Assembly (NCBI GenBank): GCA_002435365.1 | Contig: DJMM01000112.1 | Location: 219 to 8,092 of the forward strand | Origin: Ignavibacteriales bacterium UBA6490 | GTDB taxonomy: Bacteria > Bacteroidota > Ignavibacteria > Ignavibacteriales > Ignavibacteriaceae | DNA length: 7,874 nucleotides | Direction: 5' to 3' | Part shown: in pieces, positions 1-5,295 of the stretch | How the letters are laid out: each line of letters begins with the position of its first letter | How positions within the stretch are numbered: position 1 is the first letter of the stretch | Position numbers and translations under genes: made by a program | The notes under the pieces: model-generated | What the model saw: the letters and a program-made list of their open reading frames with translations, nothing else | The model's database searches: none | Told to the model about the DNA's origin: nothing

Positions 1-387
1 GCAGGAACCAGGGTAAATAATCTTGTCCTTACTGCAGGACAGCTGCCGATGATTAATGGTGAACTGAAATATAAAGGAAAAGTAGGTTCGGAAATCAGCG
101 AAGCGGACGGGAAAAAAGCTGCCGAGCTATGCGTATTAAACTGTTTAAGTATTATTAAGGATGTTGCAGGAAGTCTCGATTCGGTAAAAAGAATTGTTAA
201 ACTCACGGTTTACGTAAACAGCGCTCCCGGATTTACAAATCAGCCCGAAATAGCGAACGGTGCCTCTGAGCTTATTGTGAAGCTTTTCGGTGAAAACGGG
301 AAGCATGTGCGCAGTGCGGTAGGTGTAAGTGAACTTCCGCGTAATGCATCCGTCGAAATAGAAATGATTGCCAATGTAACGGATTAA
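1..387 (+). CDS. RidA/YjgF-like family protein, 5' end cut by the window
   Basis: The reading frame is open from base 1 (Ala-Gly-Thr-Arg...) and ends at TAA 385-387, so the gene starts left of the window; the ATG at 49 is internal because conserved sequence (LVLTAGQLP) lies before it. The 128 visible residues match the RidA/YjgF/UK114 fold in its longer, about 150-residue subgroup: the TAGQLP strand, a long helix with AAELCVLNCL, the KLTVYVNSAPGF segment, and the closing RSAVGVSELP...VEIEMIA block. Family members form trimers in the cytosol; archetypal RidA hydrolyses reactive enamine/imine intermediates made by PLP enzymes. The Arg in RSAVGV occupies the place of the substrate-carboxylate-binding Arg of RidA, which favours an active enzyme, but this subgroup has no firmly assigned substrate. 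Roughly 20-25 N-terminal residues are missing. Family is confident; specific function is not. Confidence 0.88.
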   Translation, partial: AGTRVNNLVLTAGQLPMINGELKYKGKVGSEISEADGKKAAELCVLNCLSIIKDVAGSLDSVKRIVKLTVYVNSAPGFTNQPEIANGASELIVKLFGENGKHVRSAVGVSELPRNASVEIEMIANVTD

Positions 388-397
388 ACGCTTAGCC

Positions 398-427
398 TTG
401 AAACTATAAATCAAAATGATGTATATT
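398..427 (+). promoter_or_regulatory. Candidate sigma70-type promoter for panD
   Basis: TTGAAA (398-403) and TATATT (422-427) are separated by 18 bp in the AT-rich gap between the RidA-like gene and panD. The predicted start of transcription near 434 would give a leader of about 30 nt. The -10 continues as TATATTTAT, much like the arsR promoter in this window. This is a motif match only. Confidence 0.4.
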
Positions 428-462
428 TATCTGATAATTTTTAATAAAGAAACGAAGATTAA

Positions 463-819
463 ATGAACCGGGAGATGTTTAAATCTAAGATCCACAGAGC
501 AACCGTTACAATGGCTGAACTTTATTACGAAGGGAGCATAACTGTTGACAAGGATCTCCTTGACGAAGCTGGTATCCTTCCCTTTGAAAAAGTACAGATT
601 GTGAACATTAATAACGGTGCCAGGCTGGAGACATACACTTTGGAGGGTGAGGCCGGAAGCGGAATTATTTGTCTTAATGGTCCGGCAGCCCGTCTTGGTG
701 CAGTTGGTGATGAAATTATAATCATTACATATTCGCAGATGAGCGATGAGGAAGCAAAGAAGCACAAACCGAGGATTATTCTGGTGGATAAGCAGAACAA
801 AATATCCCAGGTGCTTTAA
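463..819 (+). CDS. panD: Aspartate 1-decarboxylase (pyruvoyl-dependent)
   Basis: Converts L-aspartate to beta-alanine and CO2, the beta-alanine precursor of pantothenate and CoA; a cytosolic tetramer in characterised members. The 118-aa product has the family's usual size and numbering: Lys9, the YYEGS motif with the self-cleavage site Gly24-Ser25 (Ser25 becomes the pyruvoyl group), Arg54, Tyr58, and the NGPAAR block at 72-77. The ATG at 463 places these residues exactly at E. coli PanD numbering, which supports the start. No clear Shine-Dalgarno is present (only A-rich sequence with GAAGA). The gene stands 75 bp after the RidA-like gene and 67 bp before a secreted-protein gene, with candidate promoters on both sides, so it may be a single-gene unit. 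No panB or panC is seen here. No maturation factor PanM/PanZ is visible, as expected outside enterobacteria. Confidence 0.96.
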   Translation: MNREMFKSKIHRATVTMAELYYEGSITVDKDLLDEAGILPFEKVQIVNINNGARLETYTLEGEAGSGIICLNGPAARLGAVGDEIIIITYSQMSDEEAKKHKPRIILVDKQNKISQVL

Positions 820-834
820 GAAACTTTTAGTTCA

Positions 835-863
835 TTGATTTTGTATATAACTTTAGTTAAAAT
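835..863 (+). promoter_or_regulatory. Candidate sigma70-type promoter for the secreted-protein gene
   Basis: TTGATT (835-840) and TAAAAT (858-863) with an ideal 17-bp spacer lie just after panD. The ATG of the next gene follows 23 bp after the -10, so the leader would be short (about 16 nt). It could serve the following LytR_C-rsfS-argS run as well, since no terminator is visible after the secreted-protein gene. Confidence 0.45.
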
Positions 864-886
864 AAAGTAATAATTACGGTAAAATA

Positions 887-1375
887 ATGAAGAAAATACT
901 GTTAATTGCGTGTTTTTTGACTGCAGCTGTTTCGGCTCAGTACAGAGATAATGGTTTTCCTGATGCCTCGGTAAGGGACGGAATTGTTAATCATTCCGGT
1001 TCATCCTTATTCGGCTTACTTAATCCTGAAAATTTCAGCATGCGGCATAGTTACAGTCTCTCCTATTCGAGTTTCGGGAATAACGGGCTTGCCATGGGTA
1101 TCTATACAAATTCAATGCTTTACCGGTTTAATAAGGATTTAAATGTTGAAGCGGATGTAAGCATTATGCACTCACCATACAGCAGTTTCGGCAAGGATTT
1201 TCAGAACAGTCTGACCGGTATTTATCTTAGCCGTGCAGCGATTAATTACCGTCCCTGGAAAGATTTTCAGATAAATATTCAATACAGGAACATTCCTGCA
1301 TATTATCCCGGGTATTATAACGGGTACAACAGTTTTTACGATTATTACGGCAGGGATCCGTTCGGGGGATTTTAA
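887..1375 (+). CDS. Secreted or outer-membrane protein of unknown function
   Basis: The product has 162 residues. Residues 1-17 form a signal peptide (two Lys, hydrophobic core, AVSA then Gln as a likely signal peptidase I site). After it comes a LFGLLNPENFSM stretch, then alternating polar/hydrophobic segments (HSYSLSYSSF, LAMGIYTNSMLYRF, LNVEADVSIMH, IYLSRAAINYRP, FQINIQYRNI) that read as about five amphipathic beta strands. The tail, from about residue 138, is unusually rich in Tyr, Gly and Asn (PAYYPGYYNGYNSFYDYYG) and ends in Phe. The length is too short for a full outer-membrane barrel, but it could sit at the outer membrane or in the periplasm. I have an impression of similar short proteins in other Ignavibacteria genomes but cannot assign a domain. 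There is no Shine-Dalgarno. The next gene starts 22 bp downstream, so co-transcription is plausible. Function unknown. Confidence 0.75.
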   Translation: MKKILLIACFLTAAVSAQYRDNGFPDASVRDGIVNHSGSSLFGLLNPENFSMRHSYSLSYSSFGNNGLAMGIYTNSMLYRFNKDLNVEADVSIMHSPYSSFGKDFQNSLTGIYLSRAAINYRPWKDFQINIQYRNIPAYYPGYYNGYNSFYDYYGRDPFGGF

Positions 1376-1397
1376 TAGTTAACAACTCAGACAAAAG

Positions 1398-1868
1398 GTG
1401 AATAAGCCAGTTAATAATAAACAGACCAGCAAGAAAAAAATATCTCCTGCAAATATAGTTTTCACTATCTTCATAATACTGCTCGGAAGTATTATCCTGA
1501 TTTTATCCTATTCCATTTATTTAAAGTTGACTACACAAACTGCCGGAAAGCAGGATATTAATAAGGCTGCCGATATTGTGCAGCTGGAGGTAATGAACGG
1601 TTGCGGTGCGGCAGGTATTGCAGATAAATTTTCAGAGTATCTCCGGGAACACAACTTCGATGTGGTTACGCTGGGTAATTACAGATCATACGACATAAAT
1701 AATTCATTCGTAATCGACCGCACCGGGAATACTGCAAACGCTGAAAAGGTAGCTGATGCACTTGGAATAGACAGAAAGTATATCGTTCAGCAGATCAGCG
1801 ATGAGTATTTTCTGGATGTATCGCTTGTCATCGGTCGTGATTATAATAATTTAAAACCGTTAAAATAA
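1398..1868 (+). CDS. Membrane-anchored protein with a LytR C-terminal (LytR_C) domain
   Basis: The product has 156 residues. A basic, polar N-terminus (1-18, many Lys/Asn) is followed by a single hydrophobic helix at about 19-44, which anchors the protein with the rest outside the cytoplasm. Residues 60-148 fit the LytR_C fold: VQLEVMNGCGAAGIADKF opening the domain, a central NNSFVIDRTGNTANAEKVADALG segment, and the closing LDVSLVIGRDY strand. In many bacteria this domain follows the LytR-CpsA-Psr glycopolymer ligase domain; here that catalytic part is absent, so ligase activity is not expected, and a cell-envelope binding role is only inferred. The start is GTG 1398 (no in-frame ATG before the membrane helix), with AAAAGG partly overlapping it as the only Shine-Dalgarno-like sequence. 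The TAA overlaps the ribosome binding site of rsfS, so the two are coupled. Confidence 0.8.
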   Translation: MNKPVNNKQTSKKKISPANIVFTIFIILLGSIILILSYSIYLKLTTQTAGKQDINKAADIVQLEVMNGCGAAGIADKFSEYLREHNFDVVTLGNYRSYDINNSFVIDRTGNTANAEKVADALGIDRKYIVQQISDEYFLDVSLVIGRDYNNLKPLK

Positions 1869-1872
1869 GGAG
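1867..1872 (+). promoter_or_regulatory. Shine-Dalgarno site fixing the TTG start of rsfS
   Basis: AAGGAG lies 4 nt before TTG 1877 and shares bases with the stop codon of the LytR_C gene (1866-1868). No in-frame ATG or GTG fits the conserved RsfS N-terminus, so this site decides the start. Confidence 0.75.
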
Positions 1873-1876
1873 CTCA

Positions 1877-2275
1877 TTGGACTCATTAAACTTAACCGAA
1901 AGAATTGCAGACCTGATATTCAGCAAGAAAGGTTCGGATATAAAGATTCTTGATCTCAGGGAACTTACACCTATATCGGATTATTTTATAATCTGCTCTG
2001 CTGATTCAGATGTTCAGGTAAAAGCAATTGCTGATGAAATTGATAACCGTCTTCATGAAGAAGGCATAAGGGCATGGCACAAGGAAGGATATAAAGGTCT
2101 CAACTGGGTTCTTCTTGATTATGTGGACGTGGTTGTGCACGTCTTCAGGAAATCAGTAAGGGAATTTTACAACCTTGAGCGTTTATGGGGGGATGCTCCT
2201 GTTCTGGAAGCTGTGGATAAAGCTGAAAAAAAAGAAAAGCAGTCTAAAACGAAACAGAAGAAAAATCAAAAGTAA
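1877..2275 (+). CDS. rsfS: Ribosomal silencing factor RsfS (Iojap/DUF143 family)
   Basis: RsfS binds uL14 (RplN) on the large ribosomal subunit and blocks joining with the small subunit, lowering translation in starvation or stationary phase. The 132-aa product carries the whole family core: ILDLRELTPISDYFIICSA (24-42), DVQVKAIADEI (45-55), and the signature WVLLDYVDVVVHVF (77-90) followed by REFYNLERLWGDAP (95-108). A Lys/Glu/Gln-rich tail of about 20 residues (114-132) goes beyond the minimal fold. The start is TTG 1877 behind AAGGAG. It sits between a LytR_C protein gene and argS, and its stop codon overlaps the likely ribosome binding site of argS. The tail is encoded by A-rich DNA with an eight-A run (2226-2233), a possible slippage site. 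Identification is firm; the TTG start is likely. Confidence 0.94.
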   Translation: MDSLNLTERIADLIFSKKGSDIKILDLRELTPISDYFIICSADSDVQVKAIADEIDNRLHEEGIRAWHKEGYKGLNWVLLDYVDVVVHVFRKSVREFYNLERLWGDAPVLEAVDKAEKKEKQSKTKQKKNQK

Positions 2276-2278
2276 GGA
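2274..2278 (+). promoter_or_regulatory. Likely ribosome binding site of argS
   Basis: AAGGA overlaps the TAA stop of rsfS (2273-2275) and lies 13 nt before TTG 2292, somewhat further than usual. Termination of rsfS followed by re-initiation at the TTG would also work with this layout. No in-frame ATG lies between the rsfS stop and the conserved start of ArgS. Confidence 0.45.
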
Positions 2279-2291
2279 CCCCGGTTACACA

Positions 2292-3920
2292 TTGGAAAAA
2301 TATTTATTCAGCCTTTTCAGCAGGTTATCGCAGAAACTCCCTTATATTAATAATGCCGAACTGGTATTCAACGTTCCCGCACAGGGCGCCCACGGTGATC
2401 TTTCAACAAATATAGCAATGCTTCTTTCGCGTTCCCTGAAAAGGAAGCCTCGCGAAATTGCTGATGAAATAATAGGCAATCTTGAACCTGATCAGGAAAT
2501 TATTGATAAAGTTGAAATTGCCGGACCGGGCTTTATAAACTTCTTTTTTAACAAAACCTTTCTGCCGCTGATCATTAAAGAGGTGCTTGATCAAAAGGGA
2601 AAATTCGGCAGGTCAGACATGAATAAAGGGAAAAGGGCGAATGTCGAGTTCGTCTCCGCTAATCCTACCGGCCCGCTTACAGTTGGTCACGGAAGAAATG
2701 CAGTACTGGGGGATACTGCTGCAAATTTTCTTGAGTGGACGGGATATGAAGTTGACCGGGAGTATTATTTCAATAACGCCGGCAGGCAGATGAGAGTACT
2801 CGGTGATTCAGTTAAAAAAAGGTATCTCGGGATATTAGGAAAGGAAACTGATTTTCCGGATGATTATTACCAGGGAGAATATATAAAAGAGATAGCTTCC
2901 AAACTTGTTGCACAGTATGGAAATAAGCTGGAGAATGAGGATCCGGAAGGAGTGTTTAAATCTGCTGCAGAAAAAGAGATTTTCGAGGATATCAAAGGCA
3001 CACTTCTGAGGATGGGGATACATCATAATATCTATTTCAATGAAAAGGATCTTTATGATAATAAATCCATTGATCAGATATTGGAAGAATTGAAGAAGCT
3101 CGGTCTCAGTTATGAAAAGGAGGGGGCGGTATGGTTTAAATTAAGTTCGATGGGCGGGGATCAGGATAAGGTAATAGTAAAATCCACCGGAGAACCGACG
3201 TACAGGCTTCCGGACATTGCCTATCATATCACCAAATTTAAGAGAGGCTACGACCTTCTGATTGATATTTTCGGTTCGGATCATGCGGACACCTATCCGG
3301 ATGTACTTGCCGGAATAAGGTCGCTGGGGTACGATGATTCAAAAGTAACCGTGCTTATTCATCAGTTTGTTACTATTATCGAAAAAGGGGAAGTGGTTAA
3401 GATGTCCACCCGTAAGGCAAACTACATTACAATCGATCAGCTGATTGACGATGTAGGCACCGATGTGGTGAGATATTTTTTCAATATGCGTGACCGTAAC
3501 TCCCACATGAATTTTGATCTTGATCTGGCCAGGAAGCAGTCGGATGAGAATCCGGTATTTTACCTGCAGTATGCGCACGCACGCATTTGTTCCATCGAAA
3601 AGATGACAGAAGAAGAAAAGCTCCTGCCGTCAGTCGATGATCTGAACCTTCTGGAGACGCCTGAAGAGCTTGATCTTCTCAGAAAAATGCACGCTTTCGA
3701 AAAGACAATAATGAAGAGTGCTGAAAATTTTGAACCTCACACACTGTGTGCATATCTTGAAGAACTGGCCGCCGCATTTCATAAGTTCTACAGGTTCAGG
3801 AGGATAATAGGAACCGAGAAGAAATTAGCCGAAGCAAGACTAGCCTTGATTCTGGCGGTAAGAATTGTTATTAAAAATGGTCTGGCTTTGCTTGGTGTAA
3901 ACGCACCCGAGCGTATGTAA
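2292..3920 (+). CDS. argS: Arginine--tRNA ligase (class I)
   Basis: Charges tRNA-Arg with arginine using ATP in the cytosol. From TTG 2292 the product is 542 aa, near the usual 550-580. Order: N-terminal tRNA-binding (Add) domain to about residue 90; class I catalytic core with SANPTGPL (122-129) and the HIGH-equivalent TVGH (130-133), in which the first His is Thr; YYFNNAGRQM (about 158-167); IFGSDHADTYPDV (326-338); the KMSKS-equivalent KMSTR (370-374); DALR-type anticodon-binding domain from about 425, ending in the typical NAPERM. The frame is also open upstream to at least 2175, inside rsfS, but the extra 39 residues are low-complexity, Lys-rich and lack conservation, so TTG 2292 is preferred. 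It follows rsfS by 16 bp and is closed by the hairpin at 3957. The gene is intact. Identity is certain; the start is probable. Confidence 0.95.
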   Translation: MEKYLFSLFSRLSQKLPYINNAELVFNVPAQGAHGDLSTNIAMLLSRSLKRKPREIADEIIGNLEPDQEIIDKVEIAGPGFINFFFNKTFLPLIIKEVLDQKGKFGRSDMNKGKRANVEFVSANPTGPLTVGHGRNAVLGDTAANFLEWTGYEVDREYYFNNAGRQMRVLGDSVKKRYLGILGKETDFPDDYYQGEYIKEIASKLVAQYGNKLENEDPEGVFKSAAEKEIFEDIKGTLLRMGIHHNIYFNEKDLYDNKSIDQILEELKKLGLSYEKEGAVWFKLSSMGGDQDKVIVKSTGEPTYRLPDIAYHITKFKRGYDLLIDIFGSDHADTYPDVLAGIRSLGYDDSKVTVLIHQFVTIIEKGEVVKMSTRKANYITIDQLIDDVGTDVVRYFFNMRDRNSHMNFDLDLARKQSDENPVFYLQYAHARICSIEKMTEEEKLLPSVDDLNLLETPEELDLLRKMHAFEKTIMKSAENFEPHTLCAYLEELAAAFHKFYRFRRIIGTEKKLAEARLALILAVRIVIKNGLALLGVNAPERM

Positions 3921-3956
3921 TCGATTTGAAAACTGCGTTTTTTTATTAAATTTCAG

Positions 3957-3990
3957 GTTTCCCTGCAGGCTGATAATCCTGCAGGGAAGC
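3957..3990 (+). terminator. Hairpin terminator after argS, between convergent genes
   Basis: CCCTGCAGG (3961-3969) pairs with CCTGCAGGG (3978-3986) around an 8-nt loop, and pairing continues outward to G3957-C3990 with one G-T wobble. A T-rich tail (TTAAATTTATTTT) follows on the plus strand, which fits termination of argS. On the minus strand the downstream side is A-rich, so it is a poorer terminator for arsM, though the stem lies only 7 bp past the arsM stop. Confidence 0.7.
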
Positions 3991-3996
3991 TTAAAT

Positions 3997-4797
3997 TTAT
4001 TTTACACCGGTTACGGTAATACTGTAAACACCCTTCATATTTTCATAATAGTCTTTTATTCCTGCCGCCGAAAGATATTTACTGAGCATTGATGCGGGAA
4101 GAAAGATCTGCTTTGATTTTTTAATCTCAACATTAGTAAATCCGGCTTCGGCTATATCTGCCAGGTATTCTTCTTCTTTCAGGGCGCCCGAGATGCAGCC
4201 TGCATACAGTGCTGCCGATTCTCTGAGTTCTTCTGTTATTTCCCCATGGATGACAATATCCGAGACACAGAAATGGCCGCCGGGTTTTATTATTCTGTAC
4301 ATTTCGCTGAATGCTCTTTTTTTATCCGGTACCAGATTGAGTACGCAGTTGCTGATCACCACATCAGCAGTATTATCCTCTACCGGAATATTTTCCAGTT
4401 CACCCAGTTTGAATTCGACATTTGTAAATCCGCTCTTCGCTTTATTTTTTTCAGCCTTTTCTATCATTTCCGCAGTCATATCGATACCGATAACTTTACC
4501 TTCCTCACCGGTTTCAATACGGGCTACAAACACATCGTTGCCGGCACCTGAACCGAGATCGATTACAGTATCCCCCTTTTCAATTCCGGCGAATTCAGTG
4601 GGGAGTCCGCACCCCAGTCCAAGGTCGGCATCGGGCAGATAGCCGTCGAGATTTTTATAATCATCGAGCACTATATTAAAAACCTCAGAATCAGTACTGC
4701 AGCTTGAAGTGCCGCAGCATGACTGATTTGAGGAACCCTCTGCAATTTTTGCATATTTATCTTTAACTGTTTTTTTTATTTCATCAGGTGTATTCAT
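3997..4797 (-). CDS. arsM: Arsenite S-adenosylmethionine methyltransferase ArsM
   Basis: Methylates As(III) with S-adenosylmethionine to mono-, di- and trimethylated arsenicals; cytosolic. The product has 266 residues. The SAM-binding Rossmann core shows motif I VIDLGSGAGND (78-88), the acidic IGIDM (103-107), and ISNCVLNLVPDK (148-159), with IKPGGHFCVSDIV (170-182) following. The arsenite-binding cysteines of the family are present: Cys63 (GLGCG), Cys151 and Cys201 (AGCISG), corresponding to Cys72, Cys174 and Cys224 of the algal CmArsM; an N-terminal cluster Cys27, Cys28 and Cys33 (SCCGTSSC) is in the region of the fourth conserved Cys. The start at ATG 4797 has AAGGAG (4811-4806) 8 nt upstream, directly after the arsR stop codon, so translation is likely coupled. 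Regulation by the upstream ArsR is expected. No arsenite efflux pump or arsenate reductase gene lies in this window. Converges on argS. Confidence 0.93.
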   Translation of the reverse strand: MNTPDEIKKTVKDKYAKIAEGSSNQSCCGTSSCSTDSEVFNIVLDDYKNLDGYLPDADLGLGCGLPTEFAGIEKGDTVIDLGSGAGNDVFVARIETGEEGKVIGIDMTAEMIEKAEKNKAKSGFTNVEFKLGELENIPVEDNTADVVISNCVLNLVPDKKRAFSEMYRIIKPGGHFCVSDIVIHGEITEELRESAALYAGCISGALKEEEYLADIAEAGFTNVEIKKSKQIFLPASMLSKYLSAAGIKDYYENMKGVYSITVTGVK

Positions 4798-4812
4798 TTT
4801 TTATTCTCCTTA

Positions 4813-5130
4813 TCAGCAGCAGCCGATTTTAATAAATAGTTTATCTAAAGCAAACTTGGCTTTGGCCAGAGTTCTGATATTAACGCAGTAACAGACTTTT
4901 GGTCCGTCGATTTCCCCGGATATAAGCCCGACCCTTTTAAGTTCCTTAAGATGCTGGGAAACCGTTGCCTGTGCCAGGGGCATCTGATCAACAAGGCTGC
5001 CTACCATGCAGGAATCCATATCTGTCAGGATTTTTAGAATTTTAATTCTGGCCGGATGAGACAGAGCTTTAGCAATATCTGAGAGCCAGACTTCTTCGCG
5101 GGCAAATTTTTCTTTTTTTGTATAAGCCAT
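4813..5130 (-). CDS. arsR: ArsR-family winged-helix repressor, likely arsenite-responsive
   Basis: A 105-aa ArsR/SmtB-type repressor: helices ALSHPARIKILKIL (22-35), recognition helix region LAQATVSQHLKELKRVGLI (52-70), and the wing EIDGPKVCYCVN (73-84). Such proteins bind as dimers to an operator and release it when trivalent arsenic binds cysteines. Cysteines are at 41, 80, 82, 104 and 105. The classical alpha-3 CVC box of E. coli ArsR is not present (SCMVGSL has a single Cys), so metal sensing probably uses the Cys80/82 pair or the C-terminal Cys104-Cys105, perhaps with Cys41. The arsM start is 15 bp downstream, and the operator-like repeat at 5152-5169 overlaps its promoter, giving an autoregulated arsR-arsM unit. 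The ATG at 5130 has only a weak Shine-Dalgarno. Arsenite as inducer is inferred from the arsM partner. Confidence 0.9.
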   Translation of the reverse strand: MAYTKKEKFAREEVWLSDIAKALSHPARIKILKILTDMDSCMVGSLVDQMPLAQATVSQHLKELKRVGLISGEIDGPKVCYCVNIRTLAKAKFALDKLFIKIGCC

Positions 5131-5151
5131 AATATTATTCTTATAAATGTA

Positions 5152-5169
5152 TATCGTAAATATACGATA
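5152..5169. promoter_or_regulatory. Operator-like inverted repeat, probable ArsR binding site
   Basis: TATCGTA (5152-5158) and TACGATA (5163-5169) form a perfect 7-bp inverted repeat around AATA, 22 bp upstream of the arsR start. It covers the proposed -10 (5159-5164), so a bound dimer would block RNA polymerase. The size and symmetry fit ArsR/SmtB operators. Binding itself is inferred. Confidence 0.75.
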
Positions 5170-5188
5170 AATATAAATACAGAGTCAA
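5159..5188 (-). promoter_or_regulatory. Candidate promoter of arsR-arsM
   Basis: On the minus strand TTGACT (5188-5183) and TATATT (5164-5159) are 18 bp apart. The -10 is inside the inverted repeat. It continues as TATATTTA, which also resembles the TAnnTTTG box of Bacteroidota promoters, so either reading is possible. Confidence 0.6.
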
Positions 5189-5245
5189 CAGCTATACTGT
5201 TAAGCGGGATTTTTATTTATATAGGCGGGGATAATGGGGGATTAA

Positions 5246-5279
5246 ATAAAAACCCCATAAGAATTTATGGGGTTTTTAT
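5246..5279 (-). terminator. Intrinsic terminator of the S74/T9SS operon
   Basis: A perfect 15-bp stem (5246-5260 with 5265-5279) has a 4-nt loop (GAAT). Its core is CCCCATAA/TTATGGGG, flanked by A5 and T5, so it works in either direction. On the minus strand it lies 16 bp after the stop codon of the T9SS cargo gene and separates that operon from the arsR promoter. Confidence 0.88.
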
Positions 5280-5295
5280 CTGCATGCAGCTGCTG

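Noticed and set aside
145..765. Minus-strand open frames opposite the RidA-like gene and panD
   Set aside because: They are antisense shadows of two well-conserved coding regions and have no supporting start signals.
2175..2291. ArgS starting at ATG 2175 (581 aa)
   Set aside because: This start lies inside rsfS, adds 39 unconserved Lys-rich residues and has no better ribosome binding site; TTG 2292 matches the usual ArgS N-terminus and length.
4193..4642. Plus-strand open frames of 149 and 101 codons (4193-4642 and 4246-4551)
   Set aside because: They lie wholly opposite arsM, whose motifs and cysteines are clearly conserved; their translations are low-complexity Ser/Ile/Pro or Phe-rich.
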